From positions 3,038,001 to 3,102,000 of the forward strand of contig JAZGTN010000097.1 in NCBI GenBank assembly GCA_037783415.1: a stretch of DNA of 64,000 bases, in the 5' to 3' direction. This document shows, in pieces, positions 22,601 through 30,823 of the stretch. The translations under genes were made by a program, and so were the position numbers. Origin of the DNA: Leptasterias polaris. Lineage: Eukaryota; Echinodermata; Asteroidea; Forcipulatida; Asteriidae. How positions within the stretch are numbered: position 1 is the first letter of the stretch; every line of letters begins with the position of its first letter. The notes under the pieces were generated by a model. The model did not search any database and had not been told where the DNA came from. It saw only the letters and a list, made by a program, of their open reading frames with translations.

Positions 22601-25600
22601 GTTTCAAAACAATAACAGAGGAGAACGTGATGGAAAATCAACTGCACTCCCCTTCGCGAGAAAATAGCCCATTGTCATGGGAAGAAAGCTTCGATGCACA
22701 AGGAGCGAGATTCTACCAAGAGGAAACTACAACAGACGTGACTTATGAAGACAGCTTCATGGGTGATGCATTGAACACAGGAAAGGAGCTGAAACATACA
22801 ACTTATATCAGTAAATCTTCATCCTTGGGAATATTTTCTGAACATGGAGATGGTTTGTCCAAAGTACCTTCGCCTTCTGAGAATTTTATCCCAACAGTTA
22901 ATGACCTAAGAGAAGCAGCTACCCAAATAGGAAATGGAGTCTGGGAAAGAAACACAGACAGTGGTTACAGTGGTTTTACAGTTGCGAGAAGTTCCAATTC
23001 TGCTGTAGTTGTACAAACATGTATTCCAGAACAGAGTGACTCAAGCATTTATGTGGAATCAACACCTACAGATAGTTTAGAAAATAAGGGGTGTACATCT
23101 CATGCAGAGGAAGATGAGAAAAGCACGCCAACAAATCAAACCACCTCTGCAGAAGCTGTGAACTCCACAAATGATCCACAGGGAGCAGAGAGCAATCAAA
23201 ACTTTAGTAGCCAGCATGAAAATGAGAGTGTTTCCAAAGATGGAAATAAAGAAGGTGACGGTCATGATCACTTTGATAAAGATGAAGCAGATGATGATAC
23301 ATTCGTAGAAGAGTTGAACCCTCCAAGAGTGACAAAGCGCATCGATCATAAAGGGGGCACGATCAGTCTAGCCAAGTGCGACATCATCATAATGATCCCG
23401 CCAGGTGCCCTGGCCGAGGGTCAGGAGGAAGAGATTGTGCTGAGTGTTGATTGGAATGACCGTCACATACCTCCGCTGAACAGCTGTGACATGAATGTGG
23501 CACCGATTGTCAACTGTTACCCAACTGGCCTCAAGTTTCTGAAGCCAGTAACCCTCAAGATTCCTCACTGTGCGATACTACCTGATTCTGAGAAGTGCAA
23601 GGCGACAGTTCATTGCAGTCAGACTGATGAAGGTTTGTTGACTTTCAGATCCATTAAAAACATTCTCATTTTAGTTCCGTTTCATGTTTTTTCCATAGAA
23701 TGTCTTTTCTGTCCATTATTATTATTATTATTATTATAAAACGAGTGGAGATGTAGAGGAATGGTTAGTGCAGGTCCTTAATTTACTCAAAACTCTCTAT
23801 CACCCCTCACTTACATCACTCCTGGCGAAACAGATCTTTCTCCCGGTCTGGTCCTTCCCTATGAAACTCACTACCCATCAAACTAAGAAAGGAGACTTCT
23901 TACCTCATATTCAAGAACAAACTCAAAACCCATCTCTTTCACTGATATGTTTTCACCTTCTGATTTTTGTCCATGTCTTCTCAGAAGTCAGTTAAGTTTG
24001 GAGATATTTTCTGCCCCAGGAGTTTCACTATGTGATGAATATGGCATTATTTATAATTATTTTTATTGTTATTTCATTTTATCACAGCATAAAAAATAAA
24101 GATCGCATTTTCTTTTGTGCCGGTAACTCCTCGAGTAGCCTTAGATCTCAAGGGTCTTTTTTAGGATACTTGTAACTTGCTGTTCCCAAACTGCTGCCTT
24201 CTGTAACAGATCTACCCTCACAGTTGTCCCTATTTCATCTAGATGTTTCCCCAGTGATTTCAGAATGGTGCCAAGTGCTCATTTTATTAAAACCATTTAG
24301 AAACAATTGTCTATAGATTCTACATTACTAAATTACGTAAACAGTTAAGCGGTGTGTCCCTTTAATGAGGTCATTATTTGTATACATATTGGTAATAATC
24401 AAACAGGCTTTAAATCTAAAAATGTCTACAATTTATAAAAAGTAAAAACACTTAAATATTTGCTAAACATAAAAACTACAAAATTCAATTACATAATTCA
24501 TGTTTAGTTTTGCTAATAAATACTTTGGGGAAGTTCGATCACCAATAACATTTAATCTGGCATTTCAACATGTGGTAAACCGATTTTATCAAATTCATAC
24601 AAATTGTTATAAGGGCCTTACAGTATTGAACCAACATTATGATGAATGATCATCATTTTGTTTTTTCTTTGCCATTGCTGGACCAGATACATTCAGGAGG
24701 AATGAATATCTTTGATCTTTTTTATACCTTCTATGACAGGTGAAGATCCTAATTGGAAAAGACTGTCACAGGGTGGCGTCACTGATGTCCAGGTTGAATG
24801 CAGTGATAGATACTTTCATCTCCAAATCTATCATTTTACGTCTTTCAGCGTGACTTTAGACAATAATGAGACATCATTGGCAAAAACAGTTATGTTTGTT
24901 ACTTATGGGAAAAACAGGTACTCGGATCTGGACAATCGCGAGATTCGTTTGTACCTTTACGATCACCTTTCAAGTAACAGTGCGGTAAGGAAATGTTTGA
25001 CTGTTTCTGTTAAACTGACTTCTAGTTTTGTACAATGAGGATCCACTATGATGCAGTTCAAGGATAGTTTCATTAGTTTTAGGTGATACTAATACTTGTT
25101 TGCATTTGAGGGGACTGCAAACCGTATTTTTTTTGTTTTACAGTTGTAAAATAATTCAAAATTTGTCATTTTTGTGTGTGGTCAATTGTCTTTAAAACAA
25201 AAGAATACAAACATGTGCTCCAAGGTTTTATCCAGCTAATGCACTTCTTGTTTCGGAGTAAGGCATTCTAAAATGGATGAAAAGCATCACATTTGTGTAG
25301 AAAGCCTTAGGGATTAGTTATTGACAGCAAAAGTTCTTTTTTATCCATTAGTGCAACTTTTGCACATTACAATCCTCATGATTTGTCAATTCTGTAAGGC
25401 CTTTCGTGTGTAAATACTCCACTTATCACTCTATCCTGTTAGTAAGTCAATAAGTCACACGCACACCCACTGTTCAAATGCTTCAACTTTTTACTACTTC
25501 CAGCTCCAAAATTGGCATTGTTTGCAAAATAAACCAAACTTTCCTTAACTGTTTAATGTCAATTCCTTTGACAAACTTCACATTATTTTTTATAAGATCC

Positions 25601-28600
25601 TTAGTCTTTGTACATGTATCCTGATGGTAAGTGATGACGTTTTTGAGCTGGTGTAAACGAATGGTATACATACATGTACATGATTCACATTTGTTACACT
25701 GCACTTCTAGCTCCAAATTGTTACCAACAGGATAGCCTTGTGAAAGGCACGTCCAGAACTTGACATTTTCTTGCAAAAATTCTAAAAGAGAAAATTGCTC
25801 CAATGGATTTCCTACGGGTTTCTGACAATCATTGGATCTGAAGTGTTTAGAGTGGGCTTGGTTTACTGGTACAGTAGAACATTACATAGGATTAGGTATT
25901 GTGTCTCATGACATCACATATTTGCAAGAGAACCCCAAAACCCTGGTCTTCTTGCAGATACAAAAGTGTACAAAGCTCAATGGAAGAAAGCAGATTCTTA
26001 CATTTTATGGAGATGGCAGTGTACAATTTTAATCAGCTTTTTATATGTAGAAAAGGGGCACTATGCAAAACTTAATTTACCCTCCTATGCATTGGTACCA
26101 GCACAGACTTCCACAAAGTACCAGACCTTCCAGGCTAGCATTGGGTACATGGATTTCTTCTGTTTGAACAGCTGGTATTATGTGTAAATCTCATGGCTTG
26201 TGTGCTGTGCACTGTGGAATTTTGTGGGAAGGGCTAGTTGGGCAGGAGAGTATGTCAAATACTTGTTATTATGTGAAATACCTTTTCAGGGAAAGCACTA
26301 TTGAAAACAAGAAATTTCTCGCCATATTCTTTTTAGTTTTTGCCCTACATTATTAATTCGCAATAACTGAGAGAAGTTAGAGGACAAATTTTCTTCTTTC
26401 ATAAAACTGTCCTGCAGAAAATTTACGTAGAGGAACAAAGGTTTGGTGGCAAGATGCTAGATACACCATATTCATATATCGTTGTTGAGCATCGCAAGGG
26501 CTGCATTGATGTGGAAATGCATACCTATATGCATGGCTGGTTGCTGATATCAGAGAACAAACGGGTAAGTCCAATCAGTACCATTGTTCAATGAAGTGTA
26601 CTGTGCTCTTGCAGCCTTCTCAGAATTGTTCTCACTTATAATGAGCAACACCAAACAAAATATTCAAACCTCAGCACAATGGCCTGTTTTTAGAAAATCT
26701 GTAGTTTTGTCCATATTTACCCTCCACCATAGCCAAGCTTGAAATGGTTGGAAAGAGAAAGATCAGATATATCTGATACAGGTAGAAAAACAACTGGAGT
26801 GAACCCAAAAAGATATTGAGTTTATATTTTATTTTGTATTTTATTTATGCTACTTTATTTTTCATTAAAATTCATTGACTTATTGAGCAGATATTTATTA
26901 ATTTATTTACTTATTTAATTATTATTATTCATATATAATTTATTACCCTCAATTATAGCATTTTTAATTTCCAGATTTATTTTCTCATATTACATGTATT
27001 TTATAGGTTTATATATATATTTATTTTGTTTGTAAAATTATTTCTTGTTACCAACCTATGATTGGATGAACAGGCTTTTGAGTCACAGTGTTTTCACTTT
27101 TGTTCTTCCTGGCCATCTTAGATTGGATTGTCTTTACTCTGCTTGTTGTACTCCCTCCCACTTCCCCTCTTCCCCAATCCGCTCCCCTTCTATACATTTC
27201 TCATCCCCACCCATATCTCATTCATACCTACTGTACCGGCCTCTATTACATCTATTCTTTTTGATTGGTATTTGTTATACAATTAATCTCTCATCTTGAC
27301 TGTCCTTGATGTATGACATTTCTTACTTTGTATGTACATGTTTGTATTTAAGAATGTTTTGGCCGAATAAATAATAATAATAATAATATTATTTTTATTA
27401 CATGCACCATTCCCCTCCCAAAGAAACAAAATATTTGCACAATTTTTCAGGTTGCCCATACATGTTGGGTTCAACTAATGATTGTTTATTTTTTGTTTTG
27501 TCTTTCAGTCATTTTCGTTTAGAAAAATCTGGAATGAATGCTCATGGAGCAAATGCAAGTTCATCTTTAAGAACGTATCTCGAAACAAGGAATTTTATTG
27601 CAGAATAAATGCTAAGCAGCAGGGGAGTGAACAGGATTTGTTGGAAATGGAAATCTGTAACAATGTAGAGGTACATATTTATTGAACATCAGCTTTAATA
27701 AATATGGCTATCAAAACCCTGCTTTGTTTGTTGTATTCACAGATCTGACCCTGTTTGACTTTTTCTTTCAATCAAAATCGGAAGTTCAAATTAAATAAAA
27801 AATTAATCTGAACCACATGATATAAATTGTTATTAGGAGAGGTTTTTGAGCCTGTGATAAATAATGCTATTTTATTTTATTTTTGTCACTAGTCAATTCT
27901 GTGGCTGAAGAGGCAAGTTTAATAAAAACTACAGTATTTATTTTAATGTTATTTTTTAAAGTTCTGGTATTGGTTTATCACTTATCTTGACTTGGGGATT
28001 GATTTGTATTTTTTCAGAATTCACCTGGGAACTTGGGTATGCAGAGCCAGGATTTGGTCATGCAGAACGAGAACCCAGAGCCGCTTACCTCAACCATAGA
28101 GCAAGGACTGTCCTTGCTCTATGCCTCAACACAGCAAGGTTTATCTGTAGTTAAAGAGCCAGGTCGCCGTTCACTTTTTGGTAGACCATTATCTACAGAC
28201 AATGCTAGTCTTGACTCTGGAACCAGCCAGATATATGTTCAAGAGGTTCACTATCATTACCAAGGGAGCACGTCTTCAGTTTCTGAAGGTTTAGAGCCAA
28301 TAATTCCTCATGCATTGTTACAAGAGCTTTGTGATTTACTGGATTTACGCTCTCCAGTGAATAATAATTGGAAAAGGCTTGCTGCAGAATGTCAGTATGA
28401 TCGGCACATACGCAAGTGGGAAGACAAGCAGGATAGAAGTGCCGAGTTTTCTCCAACCAAAGAGATTTTTCGTCTTCTTGAGCAAGAAAACAAAATTCTG
28501 TCACTTAATGACCTTGAGGGCCTCTTGAAGAAAATTCAGAGGCCTGATGTTCTTAAAGCATTTACCGAATTTAAAAAGAAGAGGGATCAGCCAAATCCTT

Positions 28601-29202
28601 CATCATCAAACCTGCCTGCACTGACAGGGGGACAAGCAGAGAAGCCTATGAGTACGGACAGCACACCCAGTCCAAATGATACCAACCAACCATTATCTGG
28701 TTTTGGTTTTCCATCACAATGTGATGAAGATGGAACTTCCCGATCAGAGAGAAACGAACCAGTTCAAAGTGATTCTTTCCCCCCTGCCACTGCTTTATCT
28801 TACCAGGGGAGAACAACTCCCAAAAGGCCCTATACAGATCATACCCATGATGATGATTCTACACCATCCACAAATAACAATTGTCGGAGCAATGCTGCTT
28901 GTAAGAAGTTGCCTTGTGATGGAGATGGTACTTCCCGATCGGAGAGAAATGAACCAGTTCAAAGTGATTCTTGCCCCCCTGCCACTGCTTTATCTTACCA
29001 GGGGAGCACAACTCCCAAAAGGCCCTATACAGATCATACCCATGATGATGATTCTACACCATCCACAAATAACAATTGTCGGAACAATGCTGCTTGTAAG
29101 AAGTTACCCTTCAGTGAGTCTGTTAAGGAACTTCAAGATGGATTAGAAGCATTCAATTTGAGTAATGAGGCATTTCGTTCTCGTTCTGACAACTCAAACT
29201 AA
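7404..29202 (+). CDS. Rel homology - ZU5 - UPA - death domain fusion protein (13 recognised exons)
   Basis: Exons join as 7404-7612, 12303-12448, 13159-13250, 15975-16115, 17073-17177, 17685-17782, 20739-20877, 21882-21974, 22208-23632, 24740-24984, 26418-26564, 27509-27670 and 28018-29202 (TAA). All have GT-AG borders and phases that match in series. From ATG 7439 the product is 1,383 residues. Seen: Rel N-terminal domain about 14-185, IPT/dimerisation domain about 186-298, basic patch 300-312, Ser/Thr/acidic linker 330-705, ZU5 about 707-840, UPA about 840-989, death domain about 1084-1175, and a tail with two 65-residue repeats. Family knowledge: Rel proteins are dimeric transcription factors held in the cytoplasm by ankyrin repeats; ZU5-UPA-death modules occur in UNC5, UNC5CL and PIDD. 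No ankyrin repeats are present. Inferred: a Rel-family regulator with a built-in death-domain adaptor. The true start may lie in an unmapped upstream exon, because the reading frame is open back to the 7404 acceptor. Confidence 0.85.
7715..8256. repeat. Degenerate GTACTCG-rich arrays
   Basis: Dozens of variants of GTACTCG, GTACTTG and GATACTC on both strands at 7715-7912 and again at 8135-8256, with unrelated sequence between. Intron 1 of the Rel-ZU5 gene. Confidence 0.6.
8880..9215. repeat. Repeat family R1, uninterrupted copy
   Basis: Begins with a hairpin (AGCTGTTCCGAC..GTCGGAACAGCT, 8881-8912). 8998-9207 is closely similar to 10884-11057 plus 11365-11400, and preserves the empty target of the MITE found in that second copy. 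Confidence 0.75.
9573..9633. repeat. Near-perfect hairpin
   Basis: 28-base arms starting GCACCGTTAAACTCGTATAG with a five-base loop and one mismatch. Probably the remnant of a very short inverted-repeat element. Confidence 0.85.
10884..11400. repeat. Repeat family R1, copy interrupted by a MITE
   Basis: Matches 8998-9207 but is split at AAAAGTATA by the element at 11062-11364; homology resumes at CCGATCGTCAAAC. Confidence 0.8.
11058..11368. mobile_element. TATAGACC MITE, copy B
   Basis: TATAGACCTTTCTTTTG at the left, CAAAAGAAAGGTCTATA at the right. The empty-site copy at 9170-9173 shows TATA where this copy has TATA-GACC..GGTC-TATA, so the target is TA or TATA, as for Tc1/mariner-like elements. 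Confidence 0.9.
11373..11720. repeat. Tandem repeat, period about 129 bp
   Basis: Two full and one decayed copy, each with CAAACTTTTTTCAGTTAT, CCATGTTGACCTTTACTTC and GGTCAACCGGAAGTG. It continues repeat R1. Confidence 0.85.
12303..12448 (+). CDS. Exon 2: Rel homology N-terminal domain
   Basis: Polypyrimidine tract then AAAG acceptor; donor GTAAGC at 12449. It reads through RGTVKLIWYLVADD, PHPYILEGDDC and EGVCTK, matching the Rel core strands that read GTVRISLVTKD, PHPHELVGKDC and DG in RelA. It joins exon 1 in phase 0 and ends in phase 2. Confidence 0.88.
12795..13015. repeat. GTACTCG-rich array in intron 2
   Basis: Same degenerate motif family as at 7715-8256, between Rel exons 2 and 3. 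Confidence 0.55.
13159..13250 (+). CDS. Exon 3: Rel homology N-terminal domain
   Basis: The phase from exon 2 requires the TAG acceptor at 13156-13158 rather than the more obvious CAG eight bases downstream, which would put a stop in frame. The chosen join gives VVSFSGLSIRKVSWKEMEQ, matching VVGFANLGILHVTKKKVFE of p50. Donor GTAAAT at 13251; ends in phase 1. Confidence 0.82.
13976..15385. mobile_element. Non-autonomous hAT-type transposon with 8-bp target duplication
   Basis: The element at 13984-15377 begins CAGGGTTGTGAC and ends GTCACAACCCTG. It is flanked by CTTTAAGG at 13976-13983 and 15378-15385. CAGGG termini and an 8-bp duplication are hAT hallmarks. About 1.4 kb, no transposase recognised. 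Intron 3 of the Rel-ZU5 gene. Confidence 0.9.
15571..15622. repeat. Hairpin
   Basis: TTGACGTCACACAGTGTAAA and a near reverse complement 11 bases later. Confidence 0.75.
15975..16115 (+). CDS. Exon 4: end of Rel N-terminal domain
   Basis: Acceptor TTTCAG at 15969-15974, donor GTAAAT at 16116, phase 1 at both ends. It includes YNLRSVKICFQALPQD and the following SVILKPVMTKHIHSK, matching YDLNAVRLCFQV and the PVLSHPIFD strand of RelA. The region is short, without the long insert of p50, so this half looks more like the RelA/Dorsal class. Confidence 0.9.
16200..16640 (-). repeat. Dispersed retroelement-like repeat
   Basis: An (AAT)n tract, then a GTGCTCATGGCGCTACTATA block typical of invertebrate SINE/LINE 3' ends, then a longer diverged body. 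Intron 4. Confidence 0.4.
17073..17177 (+). CDS. Exon 5: IPT/dimerisation domain, first strands
   Basis: Acceptor TTTTAG, donor GTAAGC at 17178, phase 1 in and out. It encodes PQIASISESKGTVHGKTEV and TLLVSNLKT, matching the start of the Rel IPT domain (LKIVRMDRTAGCVTGGEEI and YLLCDKVQKD in p50). Confidence 0.88.
17433..17590 (-). repeat. Dispersed retroelement-like repeat
   Basis: (CAAT)n then TTTATATAGCGCCAAAAT and AAAGGCGCTTAAGAC, the same kind of 3' end as at 16200. Intron 5. Just upstream (17300-17430) is a degenerate GACTCAA/TTGAAC array. Confidence 0.45.
17685..17782 (+). CDS. Exon 6: IPT/dimerisation domain, middle
   Basis: Acceptor TTTCAG, donor GTATGC at 17783. DDVLVFFSYSS..ISWQAFAEIL..TPTKHR aligns with DDIQIRFYE..VWEGFGDF..TDVHR of p50. 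Ends in phase 0, so the HR of the conserved HRQ motif is the end of this exon. Confidence 0.87.
17850..18248. mobile_element. Element with about 80-bp inverted repeats
   Basis: Left arm from ATATTTGGTTTGCGGTAACA, right arm its near-perfect reverse complement ending CGCAAACCAAATAT. It directly abuts the next element. Intron 6. Confidence 0.85.
18249..19349. mobile_element. Element with perfect 35-bp inverted repeats
   Basis: Bases 18249-18283 (start GTGACCCGCTCTGC) are an exact reverse complement of 19315-19349. The 1.1-kb interior has no transposase frame. Perfect ends suggest a young insertion. Confidence 0.93.
20739..20877 (+). CDS. Exon 7: IPT/dimerisation domain, last strands
   Basis: Acceptor CTACAG, donor GTATGT at 20878. 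It begins QASILIHTPPFHDRSIT and continues NVEIRLRDNS..VKYTYTP, matching RQFAIVFKTPKYKDINIT and VFVQLRR..FLYYP of p50. The usual LRRxSD reads LRDNS here. The intron before it carries two abutting transposons (17850-19349). Confidence 0.88.
20977..21314. mobile_element. MITE family D, copy 1
   Basis: TATAGACCATGTTACCTTTG at the left, TTACACGGTCTATA at the right. Related copies at 50877-51205 and 37937-38191. Intron 7. Confidence 0.75.
21424..21462. repeat. 8-bp tandem repeat
   Basis: Five copies of CTGGTGC-type units. Confidence 0.85.
21882..21974 (+). CDS. Exon 8: basic NLS-like segment after the IPT domain
   Basis: Acceptor TTTTCAG, donor GTAAGT at 21975, phase 1 in and out. NRIQRRVKQKG sits where Rel proteins keep their nuclear localisation signal (QRKRQK in p50). 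Then comes an uncharged stretch FANYFSCLGALTNVSP. The exon joins to 22208 in frame. Confidence 0.8.
22208..23632 (+). CDS. Exon 9: long acidic linker plus first part of ZU5
   Basis: A single 1,425-nt exon, acceptor TTTCCAG, donor GTTTGT at 23633 (less typical), phase 1 in and out. The first 375 or so codons are Ser, Thr, Asp and Glu rich, with no recognisable fold and no glycine-rich region of the p105 kind. The last 98 codons are clear ZU5: GGTISLAKCDIIIMIPPGAL, then PTGLKFLKPVTLKIPHCA, close to UNC5 (PPGAIPQG and GPTGLLLCRPVILTMPHCA). The linker and the ZU5 start share this one exon, so the RHD-ZU5 link does not depend on a predicted splice inside ZU5, only on the 21974-22208 join. Confidence 0.85.
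23836..23945 (+). pseudogene. LINE 3'-end coding remnant
   Basis: One frame reads PSL-stop-NSLPIKLRKETSYLIF then FKNKLKTHLFH-stop, the C-terminal signature of CR1/L2-like reverse-transcriptase proteins (NSLP..FKxxLKTHLF). It is interrupted by a stop. Lies in the intron between exons 9 and 10. Confidence 0.65.
24740..24984 (+). CDS. Exon 10: end of ZU5 and start of UPA
   Basis: Acceptor GACAG, donor GTAAGG at 24985; phase 1 in, phase 0 out. The ZU5 end reads LQIYHFTSFSVTL, where PIDD, NLRP1 and CARD8 carry their self-cleavage motif (HF-S or SF-S). Next comes the first UPA strand, REIRLYLYDHL, matching LRVYCLED of UNC5. Confidence 0.85.
26418..26564 (+). CDS. Exon 11: UPA domain
   Basis: Acceptor CCTGCAG, donor GTAAGT at 26565, 49 codons, phase 0 on both sides. 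FGGKMLDTPYSYIVVEHRKG..DVEMHTY matches LGGQLIEEPRVLHFKDSYHN..RLSIHDV of the UNC5 UPA domain. Confidence 0.87.
27509..27670 (+). CDS. Exon 12: UPA domain, last strands
   Basis: Acceptor TCTTTCAG, donor GTACAT at 27671, 54 codons, phase 0 on both sides. SFSFRKIWNECSWSKCKFIF aligns with the UNC5 strands around YHIWNGTQRYLHCTFTL; IW is kept, and EFYCRINAKQQ follows as the final UPA strand. Confidence 0.85.
28018..29202 (+). CDS. Exon 13: death domain and repeat-bearing C-terminal tail
   Basis: Acceptor TTTTCAG; the reading frame ends at TAA 29200-29202. The death domain (about codons 95-190 of the exon) starts IIPHALLQELCDLLD and includes NNWKRLAAECQYDRHI, matching KIPFLIRQKI and ADWRTLAQKLHLDSHL of UNC5, with the conserved W and L positions of helix 2. 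Before it is a linker; after it come about 200 residues rich in Ser, Asn, Asp and Pro, including a 195-nt in-frame tandem duplication. Confidence 0.9.
   Translation, partial: NSPGNLGMQSQDLVMQNENPEPLTSTIEQGLSLLYASTQQGLSVVKEPGRRSLFGRPLSTDNASLDSGTSQIYVQEVHYHYQGSTSSVSEGLEPIIPHALLQELCDLLDLRSPVNNNWKRLAAECQYDRHIRKWEDKQDRSAEFSPTKEIFRLLEQENKILSLNDLEGLLKKIQRPDVLKAFTEFKKKRDQPNPSSSNLPALTGGQAEKPMSTDSTPSPNDTNQPLSGFGFPSQCDEDGTSRSERNEPVQSDSFPPATALSYQGRTTPKRPYTDHTHDDDSTPSTNNNCRSNAACKKLPCDGDGTSRSERNEPVQSDSCPPATALSYQGSTTPKRPYTDHTHDDDSTPSTNNNCRNNAACKKLPFSESVKELQDGLEAFNLSNEAFRSRSDNSN
28720..29109 (+). repeat. Tandem duplication of 195 nt inside the coding tail
   Basis: Unit 1 is 28720-28914 and unit 2 is 28915-29109. 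They are nearly identical at the DNA level and the unit is a multiple of three, so each copy encodes 65 residues (GDGTSRSERNEPVQSD, then TTPKRPYTDHTHDDDSTPS). The few differences mostly change residues (F/C, R/S, S/N). Confidence 0.95.
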
Positions 29203-29317
29203 ACAATGAAAGCTAGACTGGTGTTGATCATGTCACTTGAGTTGTTTTAGTGCCCAAAGCTACCATGGAAGTATCACAAACAAACTACAGCATTGATTTC
29301 AACAAACTTTTCAAGAT

Positions 29318-29323
29318 AATAAA
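29318..29323 (+). other. Polyadenylation signal candidate
   Basis: AATAAA about 115 bases after the Rel-ZU5 stop codon. More AATAAA copies occur farther on, so the 3' end is not fixed by this. Confidence 0.35.
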
Positions 29324-30596
29324 GCAAGATTCAAGGTACAAATTATAAAAATAATAACAATAATGACTCGGCATTTACACATTGCCTTTTATGGATACCC
29401 AATACAGTACTGCAGAGTTAGGGAAAATAGAGCCATTGATATAACTTGACTAAACATTTGTGTCCTCTTCAGTTAAAAAATGTTGCTGTAGACCTTTCTT
29501 TTGTTTACAAACATTGACCATAATTTTGTATCGGCAGCCTCAAGCATCACAAGATGTGTTACAGAGGGGGTACAACTTGTCCTCTTTTTAATTTATGAAA
29601 CATTTAATTTTCTTTTCATAAATAATATAATTTGTTTTGGTTTTGGATAGCACAACTTATATATCAGTGATGTGGGTAATTTTATAGCATTACTTTGTTA
29701 AATTATAAATTGTAGTGTTTTGGGGGGTTTTAGCATTGAAGGTGGCCTGTACATTTGGCAACAACTTGTTAGCAAAACTTGCGGCTGTGACATTGCAGAA
29801 GAACGATCTTTGTATAGTTTCATAAGTATTTGATGGTTGCGCTATTTCTGACTGCAAAATGCTATCATTGATATTGACATCTTTTGTAGGGTTGTGGTAC
29901 CTGCTTATGTACCCATGATTACAATTGCTGATTTGTGTTCTTGTCTCCACACTTAAGTCAAGGGCTAATAACAAAAGGGACAGTACGTATTTTACCCAGA
30001 AATACCATTTATTCCTGTGATTTTAGTCGGGAGTTGTTTGAGGTACATTGATTTTTGGAACATTCTGAGTCACCTGAATACTGTATGGTTACTAGTTGAA
30101 GTGTGGTTAGAAGTTAGTTTTTATCTTAACATTTAAAACTTTATAACAAAAACGGCATGTAAATAGTGCTTTCTTCTCAAAGTCATTAATACATCTCTCC
30201 GTACAAAAATTTAATTGTACGTAAAGAATTGTAAAGTGTTACCATTTTGACTTTAACTTTTCTTATACAACCATTTTAAAAATTAATTTGTTCCGTCTCA
30301 AAATTTGTTGTTTTTAATTGCTTGATAGAATCATTTTTACAGAAAAAGCTGACCATATTTCCTCCATTTAAATTTAGACTCTAACACATTTACAGTCGAG
30401 ATATTTTTCATTATATTATTATTTATTTTTATTTTTTTCAATTTATGTTTTTAAAAGCCACAAAGGTTGGTTTCTCTCCAGAACAACCATTAGTTTTATT
30501 AACAAGTTCTGTATAGCAATGAACACAGTTTGTAATGATTATTTTTCACTGCCAGGAGGCCAGTTTCTCAGTGTAAGAGCCAGCCTTGAGGTTTTC

Positions 30597-30823
30597 AATA
30601 GACCCTTCCCATGAAATATTTAAATTGCACATCACGCGTGCACACTTACACTGCTGGTTGGCAAAATGATGGAACATTGCCCCTTTTTGTGTGGGGCTGA
30701 TGGTGGCGTGACGCAGACGCGCTTGTGCGTCTACTTTGTGCACAACTCTATGGCGTTTGCCAACCAGCAGGGTCTGTACGCATGCGTGAATGTAATTAGC
30801 ATATTTCATGGGAAGGGTCCATT
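30597..30823. mobile_element. Small MITE
   Basis: AATAGACCCTTCCCATGAAAT and its reverse complement bound 227 bp. An inner inverted pair (CTGCTGGTTGGCAAA / TTTGCCAACCAGCAG) makes nested stems. Confidence 0.85.
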
